Positions 10,438-23,965 are shown, counted from the stretch's first letter. The stretch is 64,000 nucleotides of DNA from Congeria kusceri (GCA_027627225.1 CM051027.1:92111151-92175150); one strand, 5' to 3'. Made by a program: numbers and translations. The notes: a model not told the origin generated them from the sequence alone.

Positions 10438-13400
10438 TCACTTGCCAAACATTCCTTGCAACCTTTTCTTATCTTCTTCATCTTTGGTTTTCTGTAATAC
10501 ATCAATGTCTTGCAGTAGTTTTTTGACAGTTCTTGCCAGAGAGGGGTCAAGTTCCATGACTTTTTCAAAGTCTGATTTTGCTTCTACAGGATTCCATGCC
10601 CCCATGTGTGCTTTTGCTCTTCTAAAAAATGCCTTTACATTTTCTGAAAACAATAATAACAAAATCATAGCAACATATTTTCTGCTGTGAAATTACAAAT
10701 ACAAGGTATAAAATAATCACTTCATTTTTCCCCTATTATTAGACATTAATGTTTTAAACTTTACTCATCAAGGGAAATCACATGTTTTTGTATTGATATG
10801 TCGAATGGACAAAGGCATCATATTGTTATACATAAGTTCCACACTTTTAGTAATTATATTTTCAATATTATGTTTCATGCTTCGAGATCAATCATCAGCT
10901 AGTCAATCATCTATACAGTATACTGGCCTGTCAGCATGGTTAATCAGCTAGTAAATCATCTATACAGTATACTGGCCTGTCAGCATGGTTCATCAGCTAG
11001 TCAATCATCTATACAGTATACTGGCCTGTCAGCATGGTTCATCAGCTAGTCAATCATCTATACAGTATACTGGCCTGTCAGCATGGTTCATCAGCTAGTC
11101 AATCATCTATACAGTATACTGGCCTGTCAGCATGGTTCATCAGCTAGTCAATCATCTATACAGTATACTGGCCTGTCAGCATGGTTCATCAGCTAGTCAA
11201 TCATCTCTACAGTATACTGGCCTGTCAGCATGGTTCATCAGCTAGTCAATCATCTATACAGTATACTGGCCTGTCAGCATGGTTCATCAGCTAGTCAATC
11301 ATCTATACAGTATACTGGCCTGTCAGCATGGTTCAACCAAAAAGTGAAGAAGTTCCTCAAAAAGTAGGAGAAAGTAGGAACATTTTGTTCCAAAAAGTAG
11401 GAAGAATAATGTTAATAAAACAAAACTGCATGTTTTTAAGTCAATTAAATCCTAATTTTATGTGCTGTAGTCACATATGGATCTACAGTAGTTTCTGATG
11501 AAAAACTTCGAGGTAAGCATTTTTCAGAAAATATCTGTAAATGCCAGTGAAGTATCAACTACAGCATTTTTCCAGATTAATGGGCATAATCGTCAACATT
11601 ATACTCTGAATCACTAATTACACTCACAACTATTAATAGTTGGAGGATTTTGCAGAAAATAAGGAACCTGTTAAAAAAGTAGGAAAAAGAAGGAAAAGTA
11701 GGAAAAAGTAGGAATGCTGAAAATTCCGTCTGCAAAGATACTTTCCTTTCACAGAGAGTTGAACATACATTATATATGCTAAGACACCCTTTTTTGGATT
11801 TGTTTACAATGTTTACTGGTTTCAGGGATAATTTTCATGGATTACATTCAAAGGGTTAGCGAGAACTGTGTGGAAAGTACGGTATCAAAGTACACAGCAT
11901 TTGACTCTGCATACGATCATGTGATAGGCTACATATTAATGAATATCAAACAACGCAGTAACAATGAACATTGAACTTACCAAAAACAATAACACTATAT
12001 TTACCATGCAAAATCATGTGATTCCCCACAGTGTTACTGGCCCTTATTAAATGTCTTTTCATGTAATATTTGTAACATTTTCTAGAATTCTACTAACTAA
12101 AACAAAATTTGGCCAGCCACAGACATTGAAACCAGAGCAAATTTTTGTGACTAAAAGGGCTGCCTTTAAATACATGATTATATAAATGACATAATAAATA
12201 ATGTTCATTGTTACACTGGACTTGAGAAAACAACTATGTTTCTGAAGACCTACCTGGCTGCCGTTTCTGAAGACCTACCTGGCTGCCGTTTCTGAAGACC
12301 TACCTGGCTGCCGTTTCTGAAGACCTACCTGGCTGCCATTTCTGAAGACCTACCTGGCTGCCGTTTCTGAAGACCTACCTGGCTGCCATTTCTGAAGACC
12401 TACCTGGCTGCCGTTTCTGAAGACCTACCTGGCTGCCGTTTCTGAAGACCTACCTGGCTACCGTTTCTGAAGACCTACCTGGCTGCCGTTTCTGAAGACC
12501 TACCTGGCTGCCGTTTCAACACTGTAGAGGCATGTTCTATAACGGGATAAAAGTCTCCAATCTGTAATTTACATTCCGAGAAGTTTGATAGAAACACCAT
12601 CTTCTTATCCTCCAGCTCATTCCACTCGGGGTCACCTGGTTTCTCTCTGCCAGGGAACAAAACACATCTGAATGTTTGTAAAATTTTATATAGATGCAAA
12701 AGGTGTGCATGATTCTGTATGAAAACCCTATATCAATCAACTATGGAGGATCTGACCATAAAGCAATAAGGGGCTGGGCTAAACTACTGTGATCAGATAT
12801 ACAATAGGGACCTGAAGTTCAGCCAACTGTGGCATATTCGCTTAATTCAGGGGCACAGGCTGTGTTTGTTATCTCCCTTAGAGACCAGAATGAAAGTTGG
12901 ATATGTTGCTCGCTGACAGAGAAAAAATCATAAACGAAAAAGATAAATGAGTGTGAACAACTTTCACAGATGTGAAATATTGAGACAAATCTCAAAACGC
13001 TATTTTACAGCACTATGGTAACTGGGTTTCTCCATGTCACTGAAATAATACTCATAAATAAGTGTAAACAATGTTCGCAGATTTGTGTACACATTTATGT
13101 CAAAATCCTATATCACGTAAATATTCATTTTTCAAATCCACTACAGACATGTCCATGTCGGCAGTCATCTATGTCAGATATGGAAAGTTATTTCACACTG
13201 ATGAAAACAATATACCATGATGTCTGACTATCTGAATAAACACACATGTATGTTTTATTTATAGAACAATCAAATATATACATTATTAAAAGCAAGCATT
13301 ACTACGACATTTACTGGGCCCATCAAGGGTTTCAACAGATGCAGAATCCTGCTTGCTAATGCAAGCATATTGCAATTTACTAATTTTTGACTTGAGCAAA

Positions 13401-16400
13401 TAATCTGCTTGCATTGTTTTAATTCACTTGTTTTCCATTAGCCAACTTCAAAAGGACTAGTAAATCATATTTTTTCACACTCAATGGTGTGCAAAAATCT
13501 TAACCTTTATATACTCAAATATTCATTTGCAGAGCATTAACCAAAGATGCCGAAAGAAAATTCTGACTTCAGTATTTTGAGCCCTGAAATCTTCATTTGA
13601 CCCCTGGAAATGTCAAGCTATCACTAGGTGTGATTTGACTATTGGTTTTCTAAATCTGCTCACATCCCTGCCATTACTATGAAGGATGTTAAACTTAGTC
13701 TTCACTTTAAATATTAGCCAAATAAATTCAATGCTAATACGTGAAGACGGATTTCACGCTCAGTGTTTTTAAGGGGCCAATTTGGGGCCAAAATTCGGCC
13801 CCATTCCCCTACAAAAAAGGTATCTATTTTTCCGATATATTTACCTTAACATTCCCTTCAGATTGTCAACTTCATTTTGAACATAAATTGACCAAAATCG
13901 GACAACAAATGACTAAGATAGAGGATTTTTCGTAAACAATCCCAGCAATTTTCCATCCAACCAAGTTAGTGCATAAATCTAAGTTATCATTTCTAGCAAA
14001 ACAATTGATTAATGTTTTAACATGTAATAATGCTTTTCTTACAAAAAAATTCCCCTTTTGCCATAAAATTCCCCATCTGAAGGGCCCCGCCACCTTTCCC
14101 CCAAAGGTAAAAAAAAAACACTGACGCTTTAAGATTAAGTTGGAGATTGAAATCTTAAGTTGTGGGGCCTGCACTTACTTCATTTCAAGCTGTTCCAAAA
14201 TGCCGATGGCCTCTGAATACTTGTCAGCAGCCTCGTGGTATTTCTTGTCTTTCACAAGTTCTTTCCCTTCGGCTTGCAGGGAGTCCAGCCTCGTAAGCTT
14301 CTCATCGTCGTTTAGGGTCCACACCTCTTTCTCAAACGAGTCCGGCTTGTGGACAGATAGCACCTCTGAAAGGGGTTCCAAGTAATTATAAACTGAATAT
14401 AGGAAAAGATCGAGGAATAGAAAAGGTACAGGGTGCTGCTTAAAGGAAGAAGCGGGGGTTGCAAGACCGTTTCTTGGAAATTTTCTAAAAAATTGGTTTA
14501 TATTGGGATTTTATGTATATAGTTCATCTAACTGAAGTTTTTAAACATGTTTTCTTCTTGATAATTGAAAAGAAATGTCTTAAATTTTTAAGGATACTCA
14601 ACATTCAGTTGTTGACCAGACACAGGGGTCGTATTCCAGAAACATCTTAAGTGAAATCTTATCCTTTAGCCTTAAAATCGACATTTTTCTTAAACATTTT
14701 ATTCCATGTATACATGAAATTCTGCTAAATGTTCACTTATTATCAATTTATTATTAACTACTATTTACTTAACCGTAATTGGAATCATCAATTTATATGT
14801 AGTTTTAAAAATATTGCCTTACAAAAATTGGAACTTAAGTGAAAATATTTTAAGATAAACTTAAGATGTTTCTGGAATATGGCCCCTGCCCACAGGGGCA
14901 GCAGGGAGAAACCAAAAATGGACAGGATCGATGCAGCGCCCTGCAATTGCACTCTGGACCTTTTCCTACTTAATACATGTACGAAGAACCTGTTTCTAGT
15001 TACCTTATGCGTTGAATTAATGTGTCAGAAGCAAGTATTTCAAGTATCTTACAACAGTATTTTAATTAAATCGGCAAACATGTTTAGCATCTCACGTTTA
15101 GCACTAAAAAGTCAGGGGTTCCGCTGGCTCGAAAAAAGTTGTCGCCACTAAAATTAGCCACTTTTAAAAAGTTTGAGCTAATTTTATTTGTCAAATCATC
15201 TAGTGACATGCTTCAGAATCTAATTAACAGTAACTGTCACTATTAAATACCATTAATAACTACATTATTATAATTAAAACTTAGCAGTATAATCGTTAAT
15301 TGTAGGAAATTACGAGTTTACAACACTTTATTTGAACAGATTTAGTAATGTTGACCATTTTGTAGGGTCGCGAAAATATATGACAATATCAAAATAACAC
15401 TACTTGCAGATTGGTAAATCCTCCTTTTAATTTAGATCTTCATTTGTTGATATAACAACTGTCTGTCCTTAATTCATGTTAAAATTCATCATGACTGTGG
15501 ACAAACAGTTTGTTATAGGCCTTTCCCAAAACTAGGTGATCTCCCTTGGAAATTACCTCCCGTTATTGCGAATTCACATCCGCCATATTTAAAACCCGAC
15601 TTCCGGCGACGTTTTCCCTAGCTTGCCATATAAAGTATTATAGATCTAAGACCAACCGGCTTTCAAAACTTGTAATGGAAATTTTAAATCCATATGTTTT
15701 TGATAAAATATTATAAAAAACTGATAGAGGATATATCTTACAAAAAATAAATTATTAGAACTAAATATAGTATCGTTTTAAACTGATTACTAAGGCCACA
15801 TGTCCGTATGACAGGTATCCGGAAAAAAAGAAGTAGTCTCCTTGTCTTATCTTGAACGGTTGTTTTCCATACATAAATACCACCACATGTTCTCTCAATT
15901 GATACTTAGTTATCTGACTGAAGAGGGGGTTATAAAAATACCAAAGCCACAAACCGCTGGGATCTTATCAAATCGCCCTTAGAACAATACCGCAAATCCG
16001 TGCAATTGCGTAATGAATTGATGATAAAGATCTACATGCAGAGACAACTAACATGTCACGCTTCGTCTCCATTGTTTGCGTCTCAAATTAAAGTTTATCT
16101 CACATTTTAAAATGTTGTTGTCTCCGTTGTTGGTCTTTGCCTATCACCCTATGAAATTTCGCCACCTTATTGAACAGAACAGAACATAATTAAAAGCATT
16201 AAACACTTTTACGCATTAATAAATTGGTTCAAACTGAAGAGTGAAATAATATAGCACAGCATTTAATTTTCAATTCTGAAGAATTGAAAGGTGGTGAACA
16301 TTTAAGAGCTCATCGTGTTTTGTTTTTCTAAAACATACGGGAATTACTTTAGCTGCTGCGAGAATAAAATGTTGTTTGTTTACCACGATTCCGACAGAAA

Positions 16401-19400
16401 TGAAGAAATAATCTCAGTTAAAGTTATATACATGAAGGAAAACTAAATACTTGATCAAACAGACTCAACAAATGAAAATTATTTATTCTAACGTATATTA
16501 GACTCTTATGTTGGCTTAGTTAATTACTTACTCTGAATTGTGGAAACTTTTTTCAAAATGTATATATCTATGTCTGTTTTATTATAGATACTCACCTAGA
16601 TACATAATTATCACGACATATCTATTTCCTGGTGACATATAGACCCACTGGGTTGGGTGTTATTTGTTTCGTTGATTATATGAAGTTATCATGAACATTG
16701 TTTAAACACATGACACAATAAACAAATTACTTACTTAATCTCTTTAAAACAACATCTGTTACAGCATTTAATGAGGAGTGACATCATCTTTAGTTATTGT
16801 AATATTGTGTTAACAGTAATTAAAAAGATGGTTGTTTTGTTACATTATATTTCAAGATTAAAGCGAAGCCTGTTCAAGCATCGTAAATATTTAGCACACA
16901 ACAAGAATATCTGCAACGAAAAAAGCTTTAAAGTTAAACACAAATGTGTATGGAATTCAAATAAGAAGTTGCTGTCAAAAACATCGGAATTACGCTCAAA
17001 CTTTCTGTCATGATACCTTATTTTCGTAATTTAAGTCGCCAGAAGAATGTTAGCTTAGAGTTACTTACCAAAATCATTTCACTAAAAACAGCTTTTTATT
17101 TACTTTATTTACATAATGCAAATTTAATACATGATTAAGGCATAGGTTGTTTAGATACTGAAATCGCTATTTTTGTGTTTTATTGCATAATAACCGTTAT
17201 ACGTACTGTGTACAGTTTGTTTGTCAATCTGCAAAGAGTAGACAATGTTGTTAAAAATCAAAATAATAATTTAATTAAATTGATAAAGTACATGATGTAT
17301 ATTATATACGAATGTTGATATTTGTAAATTTATTTTTACGACATCAACACAATTTTAAGATTGAAAATCAAATATATTGCATGTTTTTCGTAAATATCAA
17401 TACGCTTATCCCGCCTTATAATCAATAAACGTCACCGGAAGTGAACAAGGGACATCACTCGTGATTACGCAAGGGAATTAACCTAGTTTGGGGAAAAGCC
17501 TTATTGTTCAGAAATAAATCCAGACACAGAACTGTTTTCCTTTGTTTTAGTAGCTCAGCCTCGTTTTGGAATGAATGTTTACCACATGCCCCAAGCTGCT
17601 CTTTTTTGTTGCCTGTGTTTTTATTTTGAACTGAAATTGCCCCAATTGCAGATAAAATCATTACACAATAATAACTAGCCAGAAGATTAAAATCTCAATA
17701 GTGCTGATATGGATTTCAACTGAGAGTGACTGTGCCTAACCAAGCGGAAAACTGATGCTGTGACGTCAGAGATAGGCTTTCACACCATGACACGCTCTTC
17801 TGCAACAACTGGCTAATTAATGATCCGATAATAAACAATGCCCTAAGGCAAATTTGGAGGCTCTCTAGTATTAATCTGCCCCAGTTTTGTTACAACTGAG
17901 ATCTCACATACCAGATTTTGCACTGTCTAAAATTATGTTGTCAGCACTTTGAAAAAACTGTCGCCACTTGCGCAATTTTGTCGCATTTGGCGACAGTGGC
18001 GATCAACAGCGAAACCCCTGAAAAAGCCATATGTAATAGGCAGGATACTTTACTCATTATGTTCATGCCTGAACAATTTTTTCCCTGGTTAGCATGAATA
18101 ATAAAATGTTGATTGAGTGGTTGAAAAGAACGCTTACTTTTAACCGGGACTATTTTCGATGCTGCACTTGACATGAGAATTGGCTTTGATACAAATTACA
18201 ATAACAACACACTAGTGTAAAAGGAACTCTTCTACCAACAACTTACTATAAATTACCACTTCATTAGATAATGAACATAATTTTTTAGATACCCATTGTA
18301 AATGTCAGTGGCTGAGGATTTTTCACCAGGTCATCCAGATCTGCATAGCCGAGACCATGTTCCGACATAGACATCATTCCACAGCAATGGCCATTTTCCG
18401 CTGGTTTTTTGGGGTCTTTACTGAAGATATTCCTCAGCTGTTTTGACACTAGGGCATATTGATCTAGGTGCTGAATTCAGAGAAACATCCAATGTATTCA
18501 CATTTCATTGTGAATATAAACATATTATAACAAAGATATCAGTAAAACTGATGGATGCTCCCCAATGCGCTTTGTCAAGCAATATAAATGCAATGAGAAG
18601 GGCAAAGATATTAGAATGACAAAAAATCAACAGTAATGTGTACTATATTTCAGACATTTTCAAATTTCCACATTACTCTAAGAAAAATCATTGAAGTGGA
18701 ACATCCTGCTAATATGCCCACCTCCTCTTGGCAATGAATCTTCCCATGAAATTTTATTGGAATCTGGCCAGTAGTTGCTGAGAAATAGTCCGGAGAAGAA
18801 TTGTGCACTATATAATACTATATGTCAGAAATTTTCACCCAGACAAGAATTGTGCACTATATAATACTATATGTCAGAAATTTTCAAAGTCCCATAACTC
18901 CGAGAAAAATCATTGAAGCGGAACATCCTGCTTATATTCACACCTCCTCTTGGCAATGAAGCTTCCCATAAAATTTTATTGAAATCAGGCCAATTGCTGA
19001 GAAATAGCCCGGACAAGAATTTATGCAGTATATACTAATTTCAAAAATTTTCAAAGTCCCATAACTCTGAGAAAAATCACTAAAGTGGAACGGCCTGGTA
19101 CTATGCACCCCTCCTCTTGGTAATGAAGCTTCCCATGAAGTTTCGTTGAATTACGGGCAGAAGTTGCTGAGAAATACTCCGAACAAGAAAGTCAAGAATT
19201 GTGCACTATATACTAATTTCAGAAATATTAAAAGTCCCATAACTCTGAGAAAAATCACTGAAGCGGAACGTACTGGAAATATGCACACCTTCTCTTGGTA
19301 ATGAAGCTTCCCATGAAGCTACTCCGGACAAAAAAGTGTGACGGACGGACGGACAAAGCGGCGAATATATGCTTCCCCGAAATTTTTCGGGGAGCATAAT

Positions 19401-21563
19401 ATATGTAAAATATATGCTATACAGTTTTTATTTTCTTTTGTATGTATTGCTGTTTATTCTAAATTTATATAATATTTGAAGCAAGCACAAACAATATCAT
19501 CACATCTTTCCATTGAAAAGAGCCTTGAAAAACATTGCTAACCTCTTTTACAATAAATGGTAAATAATCTCCACAACTTCAAAATAAATTGTTGTTTTTT
19601 TTAACAATGTACTAATTGTTCATGGCATTACCAGTATACAGTATAAACTACATAAACATTTAAATCTTGTCATGTTTTACTGTAGAGAAGAGTGATCATA
19701 CTAACCTTCTTATCTACAATAAATTCTGCTACTTCCTTTGGTCTCATGGTTTTTAAAAGCTCCTCCCATACTTCTAGCTTGAACTTTTTGCCTAATATCA
19801 TCTCCATAGGCTTATCATAGTTACGGCTGTTGTCAATGACTGTTTTCTCTTCATCACATTTGGTTGTCTTGTAGTGAAAAAAGATCTGAAAAATATGTGT
19901 ATCTCATGCAATAACAAAAGCTGTCTCAGGGCTGCGCGATCTAGTATTCAAACTGCTTTGTAAGAGTTATGGGCCTTTGTCAGTACAAAAAAAGGCATAA
20001 TTCTGCTAAATTATAGGTCCGAGTTATGGGCCTTGGCCAGTGATCTTACATAATAAGCCCAAAGACATATGTCAAGTTACAATTGAATATCTGTATTAGA
20101 TATAGAGATATGAAGTTGTTGCACACAAACTTCAACCTGAATTTCTAAGTACAAAAAGGGCATAATTCTGCTAAATTGCAGGTGAGAGTTATGGGCCTTG
20201 GTTAGTGACCTCACATAATGACCCCGAAGACGTGTGAAGTTTCAATTGAATATCTGTAATAGTTACCGAGATCTGCACTTGTTGCAAGCAAACCTTAACC
20301 AGAGCATTATGCAGAAGCTGACTAATGGTTGAGCAAAAAACAAACTATGTTTTTTTTTCTATTCCTGCATCAAACTCTTTGCATTTAAGTGAAGACACAA
20401 ACTTTCTAATGGTGTCATAATTTTGTTAATGGACAGGTGCATAAAATGTTGTCATGGAGATGGGCCAATTTAGTGTGAAAAAAAAAACACACACACTTAT
20501 TGTTTGTATCTTAATTAGAAATAATATGAAAGCAAATTGAATGACTGATAAACATACATAGTGACTCTTGTTTTGTTCACATTTATATTGCGTGATGATG
20601 TCACCATAAAATACTAATAACTTTGATATGCGGAAGCGTAACAGGACAAAGCGTACCACCCCTGTACAATCTATTCAGTATTCTATATAGAGCAAAGACT
20701 ATATGAATTGATTAATATGATGAATTAATTAATATGATGCACTCTGATGAATTATAAAATAAAATATCCATTTTATTGTCCATAGTAATTATCAAACAAA
20801 TGAAAAACAATATAGGAAATTAATATCCATGGTCAATTCAGCTGAGTAATTTATTATTTCAATGTATTTTTGCCATTAAAGCAAACAATGCAAATCTTCA
20901 CCTGCCATGCATGACATAAAAGGAGGGCTTCAACCATTAACAATGGATGTCTTGTTCTATTTCAAATAATGAAATCTAAATCAAAATAAATCCACATTTT
21001 CTATACTTAACAACCATGTATCAGATGGAGTTTGTCACACCTAATCAGTAGGGTGTGAACAACATGTTGTAAAAACACATCTAAACAGGGGTGGCACATT
21101 CAGTTCTACATTGGTATTGTTTTGCACTGGTATGCTTCAAATGCTTTGGCAATGGTATGCTTCATCCTGCACCCTTCGATATAAAAAGATACATGAGAAT
21201 ATTGTATTGTTAAAATTACAAAGCTGTTAGTTCATTGATAATTATTTATCTTCTGTTAATAAAATAATACAAAGCAATATGTTAAAATATGTATAAGCGT
21301 GTGATACAAATTATGAAATAGTTAATACTGCTGAATACACGCCGGGTAATTGATGAGGTTAAATAATCCGAAATGTATTGTATCCGAATAGTCATCCAAT
21401 ATTCAACATCAGTTCTATACCTCCTTCAATGGTATGTGGCCGACATGACTTCAAAATACCAAACCTTTGTGCCATCTTTGTAATGAGGGGGTGATCCTTC
21501 TCCGGCATGAACGATTTTCTTGAGTATCCCTTTGTGTTGAAGTTGTGCAAATATTTCTGCCAT
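10438..21563 (-). CDS. AIP: AIP, aryl hydrocarbon receptor-interacting protein (FKBP-like/TPR co-chaperone), complete
   Basis: There are six coding exons on the minus strand: 21563-21465, 19885-19706, 18470-18293, 14365-14179, 12646-12504 and 10643-10438. All introns are GT-AG and all phases match. The total is 993 nt, or 330 residues plus stop, the same length and exon number as vertebrate AIP. The N-terminus MAEIFAQLQHKGILKKIV and exon 2 motifs (FHYKTT, KPMEMILGKKFKLEVWEEL) form the FKBP-like domain at residues 1-165. Exon 3 carries HCCGMMSMSEHGLGYADLD. Exons 4-6 carry the TPR region, with MKEKPGDPEW and ENVKAFFRRAKAHMGAWNP. The C-terminal helix ends KDEEDKKRLQGMFGK, matching the AIP tail that helps bind clients and Hsp90. 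AIP stabilises the aryl hydrocarbon receptor-Hsp90 complex in the cytosol. AIPL1 is an alternative but is vertebrate-specific. Its introns hold two minisatellites and a 2.9-kb TIR element. Confidence 0.95.
10894..11334. repeat. 49-bp minisatellite, nine units (AIP last intron)
   Basis: Nine head-to-tail units begin at 10894, 10943, 10992, 11041, 11090, 11139, 11188, 11237 and 11286. Each starts ATCAGCTAGTCAATCATCTA and they are nearly identical. There is no coding role. The spacing is constant with no separate spacer sequence, so it is not a CRISPR array. Confidence 0.95.
12238..12515. repeat. 25-bp minisatellite derived from the AIP exon 5/intron 5 junction
   Basis: Eleven units of 25 bp start at 12241 and repeat every 25 bp to 12491-12515. 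Read on the minus strand, each unit contains the end of AIP exon 5 and the start of intron 5, with the donor CCAG/GTAGGTCTTC. The authentic donor, with GT at 12503-12502, is in the first unit and gives the frame expected from AIP homologues (QP-E-NVKAFF). The unit length is not a multiple of three, and a TAG appears if translation runs into the second unit. Confidence 0.93.
13761..14123. mobile_element. Short TIR element (hAT-like ends), 363 bp
   Basis: The ends are CAGTGTTTTT and AAAAACACTG, flanked by the direct repeat ACGCT (13756-13760 and 14124-14128). The body contains GGGGCCAAAATTCGGCCCC and matches, in opposite orientation, the sequence at about 62493-62808. There is no coding capacity. 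The CAGTG end suggests hAT, but a 5-bp duplication is shorter than the usual 8 bp, so the class is uncertain. Confidence 0.6.
14625..14886. mobile_element. Foldback MITE (GGGGTCGTATTCCAGAAACA type)
   Basis: The left arm GGGGTCGTATTCCAGAAACA is mirrored at the right end as AGATGTTTCTGGAATATGGCCCC. A second, inner arm around CTTAAGTGAAA pairs as well. About 260 bp, non-coding, in the AIP intron between exons 3 and 4. Confidence 0.75.
15112..18020. mobile_element. 2.9-kb non-coding TIR element (hAT-like ends) in AIP intron 3
   Basis: The left end TCAGGGGTTCCGCTGG and the right end, in reverse complement CAGGGGTTTCGCTG, are inverted. AAAAAG lies directly outside both ends as a possible short target duplication. 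Inner arms also pair: the left arm around 15519-15612 (TTTCCCAAAACTAGG, ACTTCCGGCGACG) with the right arm around 17433-17502 (CCTAGTTTGGGGAAAAGCC). The longest open frame inside is about 80 codons and has no recognisable domain, so this would be a non-autonomous copy. Confidence 0.6.
18640..19400. mobile_element. Tandem-core element ending in a large hairpin (AIP intron 2)
   Basis: About four diverged units of roughly 180 bp share AAAGTCCCATAACTCTGAG, CCTCCTCTTGGTAATGAAGC and GCTGAGAAATA. The array is followed by GACGGACGGACGGAC and a terminal hairpin, ATGCTTCCCCGAA with TTCGGGGAGCAT, at about 19370-19400. The layout of a tandem core, a GGAC-rich tract and a hairpin recurs elsewhere in the window. 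There is no coding content. Confidence 0.7.
19911..20335. repeat. Dispersed tandem-core repeat (two units)
   Basis: Two diverged units contain GAGTTATGGGCCTTGG, CATAATTCTGCTAAATT and CAATTGAATATCTGTA. The left edge AACAAAAGCTGTCTCAGGGC looks like a degenerate version of the hairpin edge seen at 8121. It lies in the AIP intron between exons 1 and 2. Confidence 0.55.
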
Positions 21564-22872
21564 TCTGTCGTTGTTGTTGTTCTTGTTATAGTTGTTATTG
21601 TTTTCTTAATTCGGGGCTTTTGTCGAAATTACAAATTAATGGGAAAATACCCGACTGCTTCTCTTCGACAACTTTATATGATTCAGACCAGAAACTAAAT
21701 GCAAAAATACATTACACTAACGAGCGTTTCTGTACTTCATATTTAGTTTTAACTGACCTTTCCAGTTTTTGTCCTCATAGGCATTTACTTAAATGTCAGC
21801 AGAAAATAGTATCCATCACTAGCAGATCCAGGGAGGGGGGGAGGGGAGCGCACCCGGCGCGCGCCGGACTATACATATATGAGCATATATAAAACGGTCA
21901 AAACTGGAAATATATGCTTTTTTTTTTAAAGATACACATCAAATTCAGTAAAACATACCCGACCTAGCCCGACCTCTACGATTTCTTACTTATATCATAG
22001 TACTGGTGCAAAAGTTCATCGAAAACTATAAACTTTGGACAATGAGTATTTATACCTTATTTGTAAATTTAATTCATATATTATATAAAGATGTCAGATG
22101 CAATACACCGTTGGCACATGATAATACATCAAAGACATTTATACTTTTCGAATAAATATGATTTAAAGTCGAAATTCAAGTAAAATCAATGACTACTTTC
22201 AACTTTAAACAGTTTTGTCTCAATAAATAGTATAGTTCCCAAAAATCTAAATCTACAAACTTCTTGTTCATTCTTCCATTAGCAATCATACCAAATTTCA
22301 TATTGTTTTATGAATTCGTGAGAAATATAAGACGTGAAAAGTAGAGGAGAGTCCAAACCGTTGGCTTCAATTTCTGGAGTTTTACCGGCATCATGACTTG
22401 TGTCACTGAAATTGACAAAAAAGTCGGACTCACTTGCATTATTAGTTCACAACGCAACCATACGAGTATATTTCACAATATTTCGTGTAAAACATGTTCG
22501 TCTGTCTGTCCGTTAGTTCGATGAAACAAAAACACACTGCATAGCACATGTGAAGGCAATTGCATGACTTTGAACGTGTGAGTTATTCAAATTTAATGAC
22601 ATTCACTTCAAAAAGAGACCATGCATAACACATCGGTAAATGAAAAATACAAATAATTATCGATGATGTGTGTTTGAATGTAGTCAGCTACGGATTTTAC
22701 ATGTTTAAAGGTGTTCCTGATATAACATTGAATGTCAAATACAAATTTAGTGCACAGTCACATCAACAAGGGCAATTTACTGCCAAAACAGGTGGGTGGC
22801 TTACAGATGAACCAACATGTCATTCGAACATAATACGGTGAAGTATTAATGTATTAAGTGAAACAAAGTGCA

Positions 22873-22907
<35 letters not shown>

Positions 22908-23530
22908 CGATGGTGTGCAAAGATTTATTATATATCTTTGATACGGATCTGTAGCTGATCACTTCAGACAACATAAAGGGGTTATAACTGCACGATCAAC
23001 ATTTTACGCCCCCTAACCCAAAATCCTGGAATCGGCCCTGTCCATTTCTTTGAAACAAGCAACATGAGCATCACCTCGTTACAATGTAATTTACGTTTAA
23101 ACGGAATGTGTAACAAAAACATGAAAATATAGTTGATATTTCTAGCTTGTTTGTTTTTGCTGAACCGTTTTACTTTTGTTTAGTCTTATATTTGGCAAAA
23201 ACCAGAATACACATAGGAGTTACAAGTGTATAAGCTACCGGTAACCACGTCGCTAAACGAACAGGATGAGCACATTCTTTTAAAAAGATATATAGATCTA
23301 CTGTTTCATAAAATGGTCCGTATAAAGAAATAATTGTGTATACCATCCCCCATCAGTTCAAAGTTTTTGGTTAATCCTGAAATGTATGCCTAGGGCGAAT
23401 TTAATCTAATACTACTATACCTAGAAATCTACCCAAAATGTTTTTGGCAAGCAATCTCTATCCATAGCATATTGATGTAATCCAGAACCAAAAAAAATTT
23501 AATGTGAATTTGTTTGGATGCGTGCATATG
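21564..23530. other. AIP upstream region, no gene recognised
   Basis: This is the left half of the AIP-CLUH divergent intergenic region. It should hold the AIP promoter, but no core promoter element is clear. A G-rich, CGCGCG-containing patch lies at 21826-21866. A GAT trinucleotide microsatellite lies at about 22875-22913. CCCCCTAACCCAAAATCCTGG at about 23010-23032 may be the far end of a degenerate transposon that begins near GATCCAGGGAGGGGG at 21826. Confidence 0.45.
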
Positions 23531-23534
23531 AAAC

Positions 23535-23942
23535 CATTAAAGGGATCTGTTCACAGATTGGCAATTTTCACAAAATATGTCGTAGATCACAAACCAAAAA
23601 TATAGATCTACATTATATACCAACACACAAAATCAAATATATGGAAAATATAGAGACGTTTATGGATAGTCATCAATTGAAATTCATAAAATCATAAAGC
23701 GTTTCTTACGCTTTTTATCATGATCGATATTTTGGAAATCATATATATGTATTACCAACTTAATTTGTTCCCGAATATCGTAGGTTCGAGCCCCGGCGAA
23801 GGCAATTTTTTAATTTACTTTTTTTTTTTTTACCTTATTTAACATTTGTTTTGTGTTAATCCAGATGCTTATTTTTTGCTGTTAACACATTTCTTGGCAT
23901 TTTTCAAAAATACGTAAAATCTGTAAACAAGTCCCTTTGAAA
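23535..23942 (+). mobile_element. tRNA-derived SINE, family 2, copy 1
   Basis: It begins AAAGGGATCTGTTCACAGAT and ends AACAAGTCCCTTTGAA. Inside is a B-box-like GGTTCGAGCCCCGG at about 23783, followed by a T-rich tract. The same head and tail occur in copies near 29.4, 52.2 and 54.0 kb, where the tRNA-like A box is better preserved. Confidence 0.65.
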
Positions 23943-23965
23943 GCATTTTGCAGTCTTTGACGTTA

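Noticed and set aside
10894..11334. Regular 49-bp repeats resembling a CRISPR array
   Set aside because: There are no variable spacers, the genome is animal, and the whole unit repeats. It is a minisatellite.
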